From contig CATNEN010000003.1 of assembly GCA_950097015.1 (NCBI GenBank), positions 1,736,001-1,800,000 on the forward strand: 64,000 nucleotides of DNA, written 5' to 3'. This DNA comes from Macrostomum hystrix (Eukaryota > Platyhelminthes > Macrostomidae). Below, in pieces: positions 12,110 to 23,400 of this stretch. Every line of letters begins with the position of its first letter. Position 1 is the stretch's first letter. A program made the position numbers and the translations under genes. The notes under the pieces were generated by a model. It was not told the DNA's origin. It saw only the letters and a list, made by a program, of their open reading frames with translations, and ran no database searches.

Positions 12110-12850
12110 AATAAATCAATAAATCAAAAATTCAATAAATCGATAAATCGAAAAAGCGATAAAAATATCATAATAAAAAAAATAGAGAAATAAAAAAAGC
12201 GATAAATCGAAAAAATCAGTAAATCGATAATCTGAAAGTCTATAAAAAATTATAGAAATTTCAATAATTGATAAATGTAAATAAAAAATATATAAAAAAG
12301 TCAGAAAATATAAAATCTAAAAAATTAAAATATAAAAAATCCACAAATTTAAAAATCATTAAATCGGTACATCAAAAAAATCGATAAATATGTAAAAAAA
12401 TCGATAAATGAAAAAGTCAATAAACGAAAACGAATATAATTATATAACGAATAATATAAACGAATATATTTAATATTAAAAAATAAATGAATTGTATAAA
12501 CTAAAATAATCAATAAAGTTAAAAAAAACAAAAAATCGATAAATCGAAAAATCGATAAATCGAAAAATCGATAAATCGAAAAAATCGATAAATCGAAAGA
12601 ATCGATAAATCGAAAAAATCGATAAATCGAAAAAATCGATAAATTGAAAGAATCGATAAATCGATAAATCGATAAAATCGATAAATCGATAAAATCGATA
12701 AATCGATAAAATCGATAAATCGATAAAATCGATAAATCGATAAAATCGATAAATCGATAAAATCGATAAAATCGATAAATCGATAAATAAAAAAAATCGA
12801 TAAAAAAGTCGAAAAAATCTATAAATCGATAAATAGAAAAATCAATAGAA
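12110..12850 (+). repeat. AT-rich ATCGATAA-type tandem tract
   Basis: Short-period array of AATCGATAAATCGATAA words, most regular from 12535 to 12790 (units of 8, 13 and 17 bp). It contains dozens of palindromic ATCGAT sites. No gene is seen from 12100 to 13560. Confidence 0.9.
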
Positions 12851-13560
12851 TTAATTGAGGATTTAATTTGAAGAGTTCTGTCATTTCAACTTTTTAAATT
12901 TTATTTTCATCTACTAATGCCACTTTCGTATGTCTCTAGCATTCCGTAAATAGTGTTGTTAAAAAGCAAGTTTTGGAAAAAATGAAGTTAAAAAGTTAAA
13001 AAGCAAAGCATGTTAAAACATTTTTACTGTGAATCGTCCATTCATCCACTTGTCTTTGCAACCTGAAATTTTCTTACGCTCAAAAACACATCGATTGTAT
13101 TTTTCACAAGTTAGTTTTTCGACTAAGAAACTAACTGGACAACTAAGTAAAGAACAACAGCGACACAACAAGTCAAGAAATAAACCAATAGAATGAATAA
13201 ATATCTAGTCAGACTTAACATTTATATTTGAAAATTTCATTTCAACAAGTACAAATTAAACACAATCATTTAATTATTTTTTTAAACAGAATAAGCAGAG
13301 ATTAACACCAAACACCAGACAGAAGCAAACACCAACATTATAAGCTATTAGCTGATAGACACACGGAGTTATAAATATTTTATTGACAAGAAAAATCAAG
13401 TGCTTCAGATACTAATTTTAATATAATAGGAGTAAAACTAAATTTTATTAAGTGAAATAGATTAACAAAGAAAAATAATGAATAACAAACAAGCTTTCCA
13501 ATCAAATCTTGAAACTCGATATTTCGCCTTCACAAACTTGTACTTTTAACAAAAACTCGT
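12851..13560. other. Intergenic, nothing recognised
   Basis: AT-rich unique sequence between the ATCGATAA tract and a short minisatellite. No ORF, RNA gene or repeat that I can support. Confidence 0.5.
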
Positions 13561-13564
13561 GACT

Positions 13565-13752
13565 CGTTAATTGAAGGACCAGGTGAATGGGGATATCTCA
13601 AGGTTACTGAATTGAAGGACCAGATGAATGAGGATAACTCAAGGCTACTGAATAGAAGGACCAGGTGAATGGGGATAACTCAAGGCTACTGAATTGAAGG
13701 ACCAGGTGAATGGGGATAACTCAAGACTACTGAATTGAAGGACCCACTGAAT
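13565..13752 (+). repeat. ~41-bp minisatellite, about 4.5 copies
   Basis: Units contain GAAGGACCAGGTGAATGGGG and ATAACTCAAGGCTACTGAAT. It lies just 3' of the SRPRB stop codon. Confidence 0.9.
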
Positions 13753-13867
13753 CGAACTAGAGAAGAAACAATAGATTTACTGTATCACACAGTTCTTTCT
13801 TCTTCTTACATCTAAAAATGGCCCTTCAAACAAATTTCCGCATCCGATTCTGAATCTGACCGAAAAA

Positions 13868-13992
13868 TTAAACACGCGACAGCCATTGACGCACGCAGTC
13901 GACGTCGCTGGAGGCGGAGCAGCAGGCGAATTCCACTGAGCAGCCTGAATCTGCGAATTCAAACTTCTTGCCTTTGCGTCCCAGAGTGCGCT
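13868..13992 (-). CDS. SRPRB: SRPRB last exon
   Basis: 125 bp; acceptor CTTGAAG, phase 1, stop TAA at 13868-13870. Encodes TLGRKGKKFEF ... VEFACCSAS ... VRQWLSRV. The longer open frame over this interval is in another frame; homology selects this one. Confidence 0.82.
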
Positions 13993-15559
13993 CTTCAAGT
14001 GGGGAGCATGACGGCAGTTTTTTAGGGGAATAAAGTTAATGCAGAATTTTTAACATTGATCAGTTTTTTAGACTCAAAAGACTATATGGGATATGATATG
14101 GGATAAATGAGTAGCGACTTTATCACTCAGGATTTGGGATCGATCACTGGGGATCTGGGATCAATCGATGAGGATCTGGGATCAATCGATGAGGATCTGG
14201 GATTAATCAACGGGGATCTGGGATTAATCAATGGGATCTGGGATTAATCAATGGGGATCTGGGATCAATCAATGGGGATCTGGGATTAATCAATGGGATC
14301 TGGGATTAATCAATGGGGATCTGGGATCAATCAATGGGGATCTGGGATCAATAAATGGGGATCTATGATCAATCAATGGGGATCTGGGATTAATCAATGG
14401 GATCTGGGATCAATCAATGGGGATCTGGGATGATTGAGTAGAGACTCGATATCTTAGGGATCTGGGATTAATGAGTAGCGACTTTGTCCGTGAGTTGTCC
14501 GTTTCTGTACGTTTTTTGCCCGTTTTTTCAGTTGCCTAATGAATGCAAATGCGAGGGCTGCTAGAAGAAGGACGGGACACTTTGATTCTTGGAAAATTTA
14601 TTGAAGGCTGATTTACACGGAAAATGCACTATCGAGATGGGAACTTTTCACTTTTCACATTAAAGGGTTAATAACTTTTTTATTGGAAGCATAGCTAATG
14701 CTGTTCTTTTAATATATCTTGCAAAAATGTTGCTTCAACATCAATAATTGATCTTCCTTTTGTTTTATTTTATTTATCATGACTTAAATTCCGTGTAAAT
14801 AAGCTTTTCATAGAATTTCCAAGAAACGTAGAGTCCCGTTATTCTTCTTCTGGTGGTCCTTGTGCAAATATGCTGTCAGTTTTTGCCTCGCTAAAAATGG
14901 GCAAATAATGGACCAGAAACGGACAAAAAACTGATTCATTTGAACTCACCAGCCGAGCCGGCACCGCTGATGCCGGAGAGGGCGCCGGCGCGAGTGGAGC
15001 GCAATGTCTCCAGCTCCTGCTCCAGAGCGGATTTCACATAGGTGTCAGTCTTAGCCATAGCCTGGTCCTGCTTATTGCACAGGATTAGCAGTTTAATCCG
15101 GCAGCTAATCTCAGCGTCAGTTAGCAGGGTGTACAGCCATTCAGCGCAATCTTTCAACTCTTTAGCAATGGAATTTGAGTCCACCACGTAGATGAGAGCT
15201 CTTGCACTGGATTTATACTTGTCCAAGTACTGCCGACGCAGCCGCTCGTGACCCGGCAGATCGACAATTTTCAATCTACGCCGAGACCCGCCGACAGTCA
15301 GGAGCTCGGACTGGTTGGCCTGCATCGAAGTGAAGGTGGTCAGTGGCTTGCAATGCACCAGCTGACTATAGAGAGTGGTCTTGCCAGAGTCGCAGATGCC
15401 GCATAGTAGGACCGTGTTTCTTAGGCTCCTACGCCGAATCAGTAGCAGTAGGTAGACAGCTAGCGGTAGCAGAAGGGCTACCACGGTGACAACGGCCACA
15501 GTCAGCTGTTGACGACTCAACGAGCCGGCGTCAATCGGAAGAGCGGACACAATGCGATC
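13868..15559 (-). CDS. SRPRB: Signal recognition particle receptor beta subunit (2 exons seen, 5' exon missing)
   Basis: Membrane-anchored Arf/SRP-type small GTPase that holds SRP receptor alpha on the ER and helps release SRP. Exons 14950-15559 and 13868-13992, joined in phase 1, give about 244 aa. Seen in order: one N-terminal membrane helix (TVAVVTVVALLLPLAVYLLLL) followed by RRR; P-loop CDSGKTT; switch region; DLPGHE (G3); and NKQD (G4). The C-terminal exon ends VDCVRQWLSRV-stop, like the family's acidic then aliphatic tail. Frame upstream of 15559 runs into a TTGCCAG acceptor and there is no ATG before the membrane helix, so a short first exon with the start codon lies further upstream and was not found. 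The human protein is 271 aa, so little is missing. Confidence 0.92.
14135..14475 (+). repeat. ~20-bp minisatellite in SRPRB intron
   Basis: About 16 units of GGGATCTGGGATTAATCAAT with CAATCAATG variants. It lies in the intron between the two SRPRB exons. Confidence 0.93.
14950..15559 (-). CDS. SRPRB: SRPRB main exon (TM helix and GTPase core)
   Basis: 610 bp from a GCCAG acceptor (15560-15561) to a GTGAGT donor (14949). Carries the transmembrane helix and G1-G4 motifs. No in-frame ATG precedes the membrane helix. Confidence 0.92.
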
Positions 15560-15619
15560 CTGGCAATAAATGAGGATGAGAATGACTTAAATCCCTATTT
15601 AAACATTTTTAGAGCTTAT

Positions 15620-15890
15620 AAATCCTCATTTGGGATATTTCTTGAACTAAAATCCTCATTTGGGATATTTCTTGAACTAAAATCCTCATTTGGGATATTT
15701 CTAGAACAAAAATTCTCATTTTGGATATTTCTTGAACTAAAATTATCATTTTGGATATTTCTTGAACTAAAATCCTCATTTGGGATATTTCTTGAACTAA
15801 AATTCTCATTTTGGATATTTCTTGAACTAAAATTCTCATTTTTTATATTTCTTGAACTGCCCTCCTCATTTTGGATATTTCTATAGCTTA
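15620..15890 (+). repeat. 30-bp minisatellite upstream of SRPRB main exon
   Basis: Nine units containing CCTCATTTGGGATATTTCTT followed by GAACTAAAA. It starts about 60 bp upstream of the SRPRB acceptor, probably in the first intron. Open in more than one frame because 30 is a multiple of 3; no protein is inferred. From 15900 to 16640 I see only AT-rich sequence. Confidence 0.93.
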
Positions 15891-16646
15891 ATTTTTGTAA
15901 AAATCCCAATTTATAAAAAGATCTAGAGCTCTAACTATACTATGGGATCTGTCCAGAACGATAAAGAATTAATGAAAACATAAAAAATCAATTCGATATG
16001 CTCTGAAGACGGCAAAAAAATAAAACGGTAAAAATGTTTAATATCAAATAAGTAAATTAGGTAAATAAGTTTATATTCTGCAAGAAGTTTAATAAAAAGG
16101 ACGGAACTGTAAGCAAAGAAAACTATGATGTAGAGAAAGCTGTCTTAAAAATTTTGAAGCAACCTGAAAAAAATAAGTTAATTGTCCGTAGGACACTACT
16201 ATCACAGAATAATAGTATATTGAATAACCTAAATATATATGTGCCATATCATATACTTTAAAAAAGCTGCCTCTATTTACAACACGCAACAAAAGTTTTT
16301 AATCTCATAAAATTTAATTTTTGATAAAAAGTTATTGATAACATTAAAACAAATATTACTTACTATTTAAAACTAGAGACGATATGTTTCGAAAAAACTT
16401 TTGTTGGATTGCAAAAATTTGGTTTACAACGAATTGTGTACATTGATATGGTTACTTTGTTTCCTTAGCAACGGGTGAAAGTCAAGCTAGCGTTATTTAA
16501 AATAGTTTTTTCCTTGAAACTATGTACTTTCAGACTGCAACCTGTAGTGCTAAGCTTTAACTTTATTGAAAATAATAAAATAACGAGCTAGCTAAACATC
16601 CTGTTGCTAAGCAAACACAACAATAAAAATGAGATAAAAAAGCGGA

Positions 16647-17168
16647 TTAACACTTTGGTCCATCCTGATATCGTTGAATCAGTTTAGAAACTGAGCCTGT
16701 TGCAGAAGACGCGGCTTCAGCTTCATTGGCGGCAGCAGCAGCAGCAGCAGCATCTGCTTTAGCCCTGATCTCTCGATATTTAGAGTGAAATTCGCCTTCG
16801 CTATGCTTACAGTTGGCGCCTGTCGCAGCAGCATCTTGAACTCTTCTTTGACGCTCTCGCAATATCAGTGTCAACTCCTTCTGCTGCTGCTGCTGCTGTT
16901 TCGCTAACAACTGTTGAGACTGCGACCCGACTGTGAACTTCAGCTCTCGCAGCAGTTCCCACTCGTGCGAACCACGACGAGGTCGCTGTTGGGTAACAGA
17001 AGATAAGGATTGAGCAGAGCTCACACTGATAGATCTATGGGGAATCGGGCGCTGATTGGCCTGTTGGTGATCGGAGTCATCGTAATCTGGTTCGGGATAA
17101 AATGCGTCATCGTCGCAAATATCGTTGCCATGGAAACTGGAGCTGTTTGTGTAAAACTGATTGGACAT
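16647..17168 (-). CDS. Hypothetical Q/A-rich protein, 173 aa
   Basis: An intact ORF with a true ATG at 17168 and TAA at 16647. I do not recognise the family. The N-terminal third is acidic and aromatic (DDDAFYPEPDYDDSDHQ), then comes a Ser-rich stretch, a charged helical core (HEWELLRELKF) with a polyglutamine run encoded by CAG repeats, LILRERQRRVQ, an eight-alanine run from GCN repeats, and KLIQRYQDGPKC at the C-terminus. A good splice acceptor (CTGCCAATTTCAG) lies 9 bp before the ATG, so this may be the last or only coding exon after an untranslated exon. Its codon use is mixed and GC-richer than the flanks, which supports real coding. Predicted helical/coiled coil; location unknown. It could also be a C-terminal exon of a larger gene. 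Confidence 0.55.
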   Translation of the reverse strand: MSNQFYTNSSSFHGNDICDDDAFYPEPDYDDSDHQQANQRPIPHRSISVSSAQSLSSVTQQRPRRGSHEWELLRELKFTVGSQSQQLLAKQQQQQQKELTLILRERQRRVQDAAATGANCKHSEGEFHSKYREIRAKADAAAAAAAANEAEAASSATGSVSKLIQRYQDGPKC

Positions 17169-17194
17169 TTAAAATAACTGAAATTGGCAGCAGG

Positions 17195-18090
17195 GTAATT
17201 GTGTGATGACACTGGTGAATATGTGTGTGATGACACTGGTGAATGTGTGTGTGATGACACAGGTGAATGTGTATGTGATGACACAGGTGAATGTGTATGT
17301 GATGACACTGGTGAATGTGTATGTGATGACACTGGTGAATGTGTATGTGATGACACTGTTGAATGTGTATGTGATGACACAGGTGAATGTGTGTGATGAC
17401 ACTGGTGAATGTGTGTGTGATGACACTGGTGAATGTGTGTGATGACACAGGTGAATAAGTGTGTGATGACACTGGTGAATGTGTGTGATGACACAGGTGA
17501 ATAAGTGTGTGATGACACTGGTGAATAAGTGTGTGATGACACAGGTGAATGTGTGTGTGATGACACTAGTGAATGTGTGTGTGATGACACTGGTGAATGT
17601 GTGTGTGATGACACTGGTGAATGTGTGTGTGATGACACTGTTGAATGTGTATGTGATGACACAGGTGAATGTGTGTGATGACACTGGTGAATGTGTGTGT
17701 GATGACACTGGTGAATGTGTGTGATGACACAGGTGAATAAGTGTGTGATGACACTGGTGAATGTGTGTGATGACACAGGTGAATAAGTGTGTGATGACAC
17801 TGGTGAATAAGTGTGTGATGACACAGGTGAATGTGTGTGTGATGACACTAGTGAATGTGTGTGTGATGACACTGGTGAATGTGTGTGTGATGACACTGGT
17901 GAATGTGTATGTGATGACACTGGTGAATGTGTGTGTGATGACACTGGTGAATGTGTGTGTGATGACACTGGTGAATGTGTATGTGATGACACTGGTGAAT
18001 GTGTGTGATGACACAGGTGAATGTATGTGATGACACAGGTGAATGTATGTGATGACACAGGTGAATGTGTATGTGAAGACACTGGTTAGT
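17195..18090 (+). repeat. 22/24-bp TGATGACAC minisatellite
   Basis: About 38 units of GTGTGATGACACTGGTGAAT with CAGGT and AATAAGT variants. A block of variants repeats at a 282-bp offset (for example 17479 and 17761). Long open frames on both strands are an artefact of a stop-free unit. It begins about 20 bp upstream of the acceptor of the 173-aa ORF. Confidence 0.95.
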
Positions 18091-19108
18091 GTGTGTGTCC
18101 TAGTTTTCAATAGTAAAATGAATTAAACAAAATGGATAACTTAAAAATAATTGAAATGCACCTATATCGAGTGTTTTGTGAATACTTATATAATAAACTA
18201 TTACACAAGTATAGTATTTTTTAGTACAGCATGAATTCAAGGTCTCTTTAAAGAGTAAATCGATAATATTATTACGAATAGGATATTAATATCGAGGCCA
18301 GAAAAATAAACATCGAATCGATTCTTATTAAACAGGAATATTTGTTAAAAAATAGCCTTCATGCACAGGCAGCTCACAGGTAATAGAAGGCATGAAAATC
18401 TGGTTCGCGTGTGCTTTGACATCTTGACAGCTTTTCCAAAAATCGTTACAGACAACAAAACAGAGATAGAAAATGGGTGGCTGCTTGACAGATAAAATAA
18501 ATCAAACGAGACTGGAAGCAGACCAGAGGCGCAGACACCTTATCACAAAAACCTCCAGAAAGTGTTTTAGCGATTTCGTTAAGCTTGCACTACTTAAAGT
18601 AGTAAATTGGAAAGTTCTGTGTTCTTAGCTTTAACCGATATGTAATCAAACAGTGGTATTAGTGGTAGGATGACTATTGAAATAGAATATACTTACTCAA
18701 CATTCTACTCGATATGTATCGAACTTTATGTTTAGTAAACGAATAGAAACTTATTTTGAGATTCCTCATATTTTTAAGTACAAAAAATATTAACAAAATG
18801 CGAAACAAAATATTTATTAGAATATCATTATATATCAATTATATTAAGGCTATATAATAGCAGGCACGAGAACAACAAAGAGATCGAGTCACACGATAAC
18901 GAAGAATCTCTGATAAAAATCTCTATTTTAAATGACTAATTTAACGTCTAGACACGAGCATAATAAAGCTGCAAGTCAATCTATAACACAAACTATATTT
19001 ATTACACAAATATGTTCACGTTAAGGAATGGCTTTGATTTTACTAACGCAAGTCTGTTAAAGTATTACAAATAGGGTATTCTTGCACACGGACGCCTAAT
19101 AGAAAGTA
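18091..19108. other. Intergenic, nothing recognised
   Basis: AT-rich unique sequence between the TGATGACAC array and the mariner element. No gene or repeat that I can support. Confidence 0.5.
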
Positions 19109-20087
19109 CGAGGTGCATTCAAAAAAAAGTTATTTTCGGTCCATTGGCATTGTTTTGTAAATGACACACAGAACAAAATTGTTTCGAATGCTGCAAGTTA
19201 AGTCTATGGCCTAAACCTTCCTGAGTTTTTAAGCCTTAGCTGGTGACTGTGTCTGAGCTACAAGCAATTTTTTAAGCTACCCTTTTATTTATTGGCCATG
19301 GCAGAATCTTTTTCAAAGCAAGACGTTCGGAGCTTGATGAAGTTCCAATTCCTGCAAGGAAAGAAACCTCCGGAGATGTTTAGAGAGCTTCAGCAAGTGT
19401 TTGGTGACAGTGCACCAACTGAACAGACTGTTCGAAAGTGGTTCCGGTTGTTCGCTGAAGGCAGAGAGAGCGTCGAGGACAACGACCGCTCTGGAAGACC
19501 GATGACTGCCACCAACGAGACCGTGGTGAAGAAAGTGCAGGAGCTCCTGGATGATGATCGGCGACTGACTTGCGAAGAGCTGTCAGAAGGTGTCGGAGTG
19601 TCAGTTGGCAGTGTGCTCACCATTCTGACAGAGCGTCTCAACCTGCAGAAGAAATTCAGCAAGTGGGTGCCACACCTGCTGACAGGTGAGCAGAAGATGC
19701 AACGTGCTCTGGCCGCCACCAACCACCTGCGCCGTTTCCAGCCAGAAGGAAAGAATTTTCTTTCGTCCGCCCGCCCTACTCGCCCGATTTGTCACCCTGT
19801 GACTTCTTCCTATTCCCATCTGTGAAGAAGCACCTTCGGGGCATTCGATTCGACAGCGTCGAGCACATCAAAGCTGCTTGCCAAGGTGCGGTGCGTGAAA
19901 CGGACGCGATAGGCGTGGGTACTGGAATCAGAGGTCTGGTGCATCGCTGGCAGAAGTGCAAGGACATTGGCGGTGAATATGTTGAGTGACCGAATGATAT
20001 TGAATGACCTAGCCATGCTTTCATTGTTCCATACGTTTTTTGTTAATTTTTGCTGAGCACCGAAAATAACTTTTTGAATGCACCTTG
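19109..20087 (+). mobile_element. Internally deleted mariner element with TIRs and TA duplication
   Basis: About 980 bp. The left end GAGGTGCATTCAAAA ... GTTATTTTCGG (19110-19139) is mirrored by the right end CCGAAAATAACTTTTTGAAT (20060-20079) and GCACCTTG; TA dinucleotides flank both ends (19107-19108, 20088-20089), the target preference of Tc1/mariner. Full mariners are about 1.3 kb, so roughly 300 bp is missing from the middle of the transposase. Confidence 0.92.
19298..19989 (+). pseudogene. Mariner transposase, deleted and frameshifted
   Basis: The ATG at 19298 opens a frame with the HTH DNA-binding region (EQTVRKWFRLFAEG), the WxxRF-like linker DRSGRP and the second HTH (LTCEELSEGVGVSVGSV), then KKFSKWVPHLLT as in mariner transposases. 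After about residue 155 the frame jumps: sequence from about 19770 in another frame reads PPYSPDLSPCDFFLFPSVKK, which carries the third catalytic aspartate (DD34D type), and continues to a stop at 19989. The first two catalytic aspartates lie in the missing part, so the copy cannot transpose itself but keeps DNA-binding and TIR sequences. Confidence 0.9.
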
Positions 20088-20195
20088 TAGAAATATCAAA
20101 TGGCGCTATTTCAAATACCCACTGCCTACTTCACGATCGCTCCGAAACCGAGTGACCGATTTTACAATGTAAAGGACAAAACATCACCGACTAAT

Positions 20196-20485
20196 TTAAG
20201 CCTGAGCGGTTCCGGGTCCTGCGTCGGCTAGCACAGTTCTCAGGTAACGACCCAGACAGAATTCTGGCGCCTGAATTGGATCGTAAATCTGCACAAATTC
20301 ATGGCGTAATAGACTCTCAAGGCCCAGACGTTCTTTAGGATTCTTTCGCAGGCAGCAGTCGACAAAGTCGCAGAATTTTTCGCTGAACGCAAAGCTTGGC
20401 AATTTCGGCGGCTGCTGATAGACAATGTAGGAGAGAAGCTCAAATATGGCCATCTGTTTGGGCCCGTTCTGGGGCGCCTCCATGC
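20196..20485 (-). CDS. MAP2K1/2: MAP2K last exon (C-lobe)
   Basis: 290 bp; acceptor preceded by a long C-tract (CCCCCCCC..AAATCTGCTCAG). Encodes [15 protein letters not shown] through the C-lobe helices to a TAA at 20196. The DVD docking region for upstream MAP3Ks is expected here ([12 protein letters not shown] region). Confidence 0.93.
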
Positions 20486-23400
20486 CTGAGCAGATTTGGT
20501 AGGGGGGGGTACAAGGTTGAGACTAATCTATTTGGACGAAAAGGCGAAATTGATACTAGCAGTAGCGAGGACGATGCAACAGTTGAAATACTGAATAGAG
20601 GATCGGTTGCTAGGTAAACATTTACTATTTTTTTTGTCAAGTTTTAAATTTTTGCCTGCTTTGCTCCTTTCTTTGTGTTAGGTTAAGACAGGGATCGTAG
20701 CTTAGTCGTTAGGGCGTCGGACTCACGACTTGAAGGTCGGGGGTTCGATTCCCGACTCCACTGGAACAATTTGTGTCCTTTAGCAAGACACTTAACTCTG
20801 AATTGCTTCAGTTCACCCAGCTGTTAAAAGGGTACCAGCATCAGCTGGGATAATTGAAGGTGGGTGTGGCGTCCCCCCAGTCCATGGACTGAACAGCTGT
20901 ACGCAGCTTTCAGATGCGCTGCGCAATAGCTGCGGCTGTGCTGTCGGCTGCACATCTGGCCCAATTGGGGCAGGTGTAATCAATTAATTACACCTTAAGC
21001 AACTATTAATCAAGTATTGGGATCTAATCCTAAAGGATTAGAGTGACTTCTGACCAATAGGTCAGGAGTTCGAATTTTGATTTCAACCAGGTTTTAAAAT
21101 TTTACAAATTTTATAACATTGCAAAGTATATAATGGGACGGTCGTAAACATGGCGGTGACCGTGAAACGTAGCCCTATGACCGTTTATGTTAATGAAACC
21201 GGGGTCACCATGTAACCGTTCTGTGACCTTGATAATATGATAATGATAATTACAGGAGGGCTGCGCGCAATGGCACATCATTTGGTGACCATTCTGCCCA
21301 TTTCGCTGACTCCTGAGCACACACTCACACAGGTGTGTGCATCTGCCCTGACTTTCTCATCGTCAGGCAGTGTACACTCTCACTGTGCCTTGGAGATTGG
21401 CCCTCAAGGGCGTAAATTGTACGACAAGCCCCCAAGCCTTCTCTCCGCGGCTGCATCCAAAATAAATGTGACCGTTTTATAACCTCTATGATTCGTAGAT
21501 AGAGTAGATAGAGTAGATAGAGTAGATAGAGTAACGAAAATCGTTTGTATGCGAGGCAGCAAAGCCACTAATTCTCTTTCAATAAGATTTTTTTAATCAG
21601 TTCCTTTTTTGCCCGAACGATTGTCGAGTGGCGTGCTAGAAGAGAACTGCGATAGTTCCAGCCTACTTCCGAATTTTTATGAGAATACGAAATAAGGCGA
21701 TATATAGGGCTATCGACAAAGCGAAAGAAGGAAATAGGAAGAGAAGGTCACGGAGAAAAAATCTGCAGGAGGGTAAGAAGACACCCACAGAGTATAATAT
21801 ATATATTGCGAGAGCTGGCTATACTATGCTGAGAAGAAAATTTCAAGATGACACTGAGAGTGATTGAGATGGGACATAGCAGCTGCCCCATGGCATTGAG
21901 AGACTTCATTTCCAATGCCCCCACACACACGCGCGCGTATCATATATATTTTACCATCCACACAAGAAATGATTTGGCCCCTAAATCACACTGGAATGGT
22001 CTGATCAATTCAACCTTTCAACAAAAATAGTTTAGAGGAAGATGGACTTAAGCTGTAGTGAGACGCACGCATATTGCTTCTGGTCATGGCTGACGACAAT
22101 ACAAAAGGGTGTGGAGTAGGGATAAATTTACACTCTGTGTGATCCCAGATTAATATACGAGAAAAATGATGAACAAAATAGATGCCACTTAACACAAACT
22201 GAAATCCCACAAAATCTGCCACTTAAGGCTAATTGAAATCCCACAATATACAAATCCCACGTTACACAAATTGAGATCACACTACTCAAAATATACAGAT
22301 CCCACTCTTTACAAATTGATATCTCACTCTAAACAAGTTGAGATCCCAAATGTACAGATCCCACTCTATACAAATTGAGGTCCCACAATATACAGATCCC
22401 ACTCTATAAAAATTGAGATCCCATTCTATACAAATTGATGTTGATGATCCCATCCCATCCTAGATGAAATCCTACAATATACAGATCCCATCCTAAATGA
22501 AATCCCACAATATACAGATCCCATCCTAAATGAAATCCTACAATATACAGATCCCATCCTAAATGACATCCCACAATATACAGATCCCATCCTAAATGAA
22601 ATCCTACAATATACAGATCCCATCCTAAATGACATCCCACAATATACAGATCCCATCCTAAATGACATCCCACAATATACAGATCCCATCCTAAATGAAA
22701 TCCCACAATATACAGATCCCATCCTAAATGAAATCCTACAATATACAGATCCCATCCTAAATGACATCCCACAATATACAGATCCCATCCTAAATGAAAT
22801 CCCACAATATACAGATCCCATCCTAAATGAAATCCTACAATATACAGATCCCATCCTAAATGACATCCCACAATATACAGATCCCATCCTAAATGACATC
22901 CCACAATATACAGATCCCATCCTAAATGAAATCCCACAATATACAGATCCCATCCTAAATGAAATCCCACAATATACAGATCCCATCCTAAATGAAATCC
23001 CACAATATACAGATCCCATCCTAAATGAAATCCCACAATATACAGATCCCATCCTATTATAAATGAAATCCCACAATATACAGATCCCATCCTATTATAA
23101 ATGAAATCCCACAATATACAGATCCCATCCTAAATGAAATCCCACAATATACAGATCCCATCCTATTATAAATGAAATCCCACAATATACAGATCCCATC
23201 CTATTATAAATGAAATCCCACAATATACAGATCCCATCCTATTATAAATGAAATCCCACAATATACAGATCCCATCCTATTATAAATGAAATCCCACAAT
23301 ATACAGATCCCATCCTATTATAAATGAAATTCCACAATATACAGATCCGATCCTAAATGAAATCCCACAATATACAGATCCGATCCTAAATGAAATCCCA

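Noticed and set aside
17021-18110. Long His/Thr/Ser-rich frames on both strands
   Set aside because: Translation of the 22/24-bp array; frame changes with unit variants.
20700-20770. True tRNA gene
   Set aside because: Box A and B are tRNA-like but no cloverleaf acceptor stem closes, and the sequence continues into the SINE body shared by other copies.
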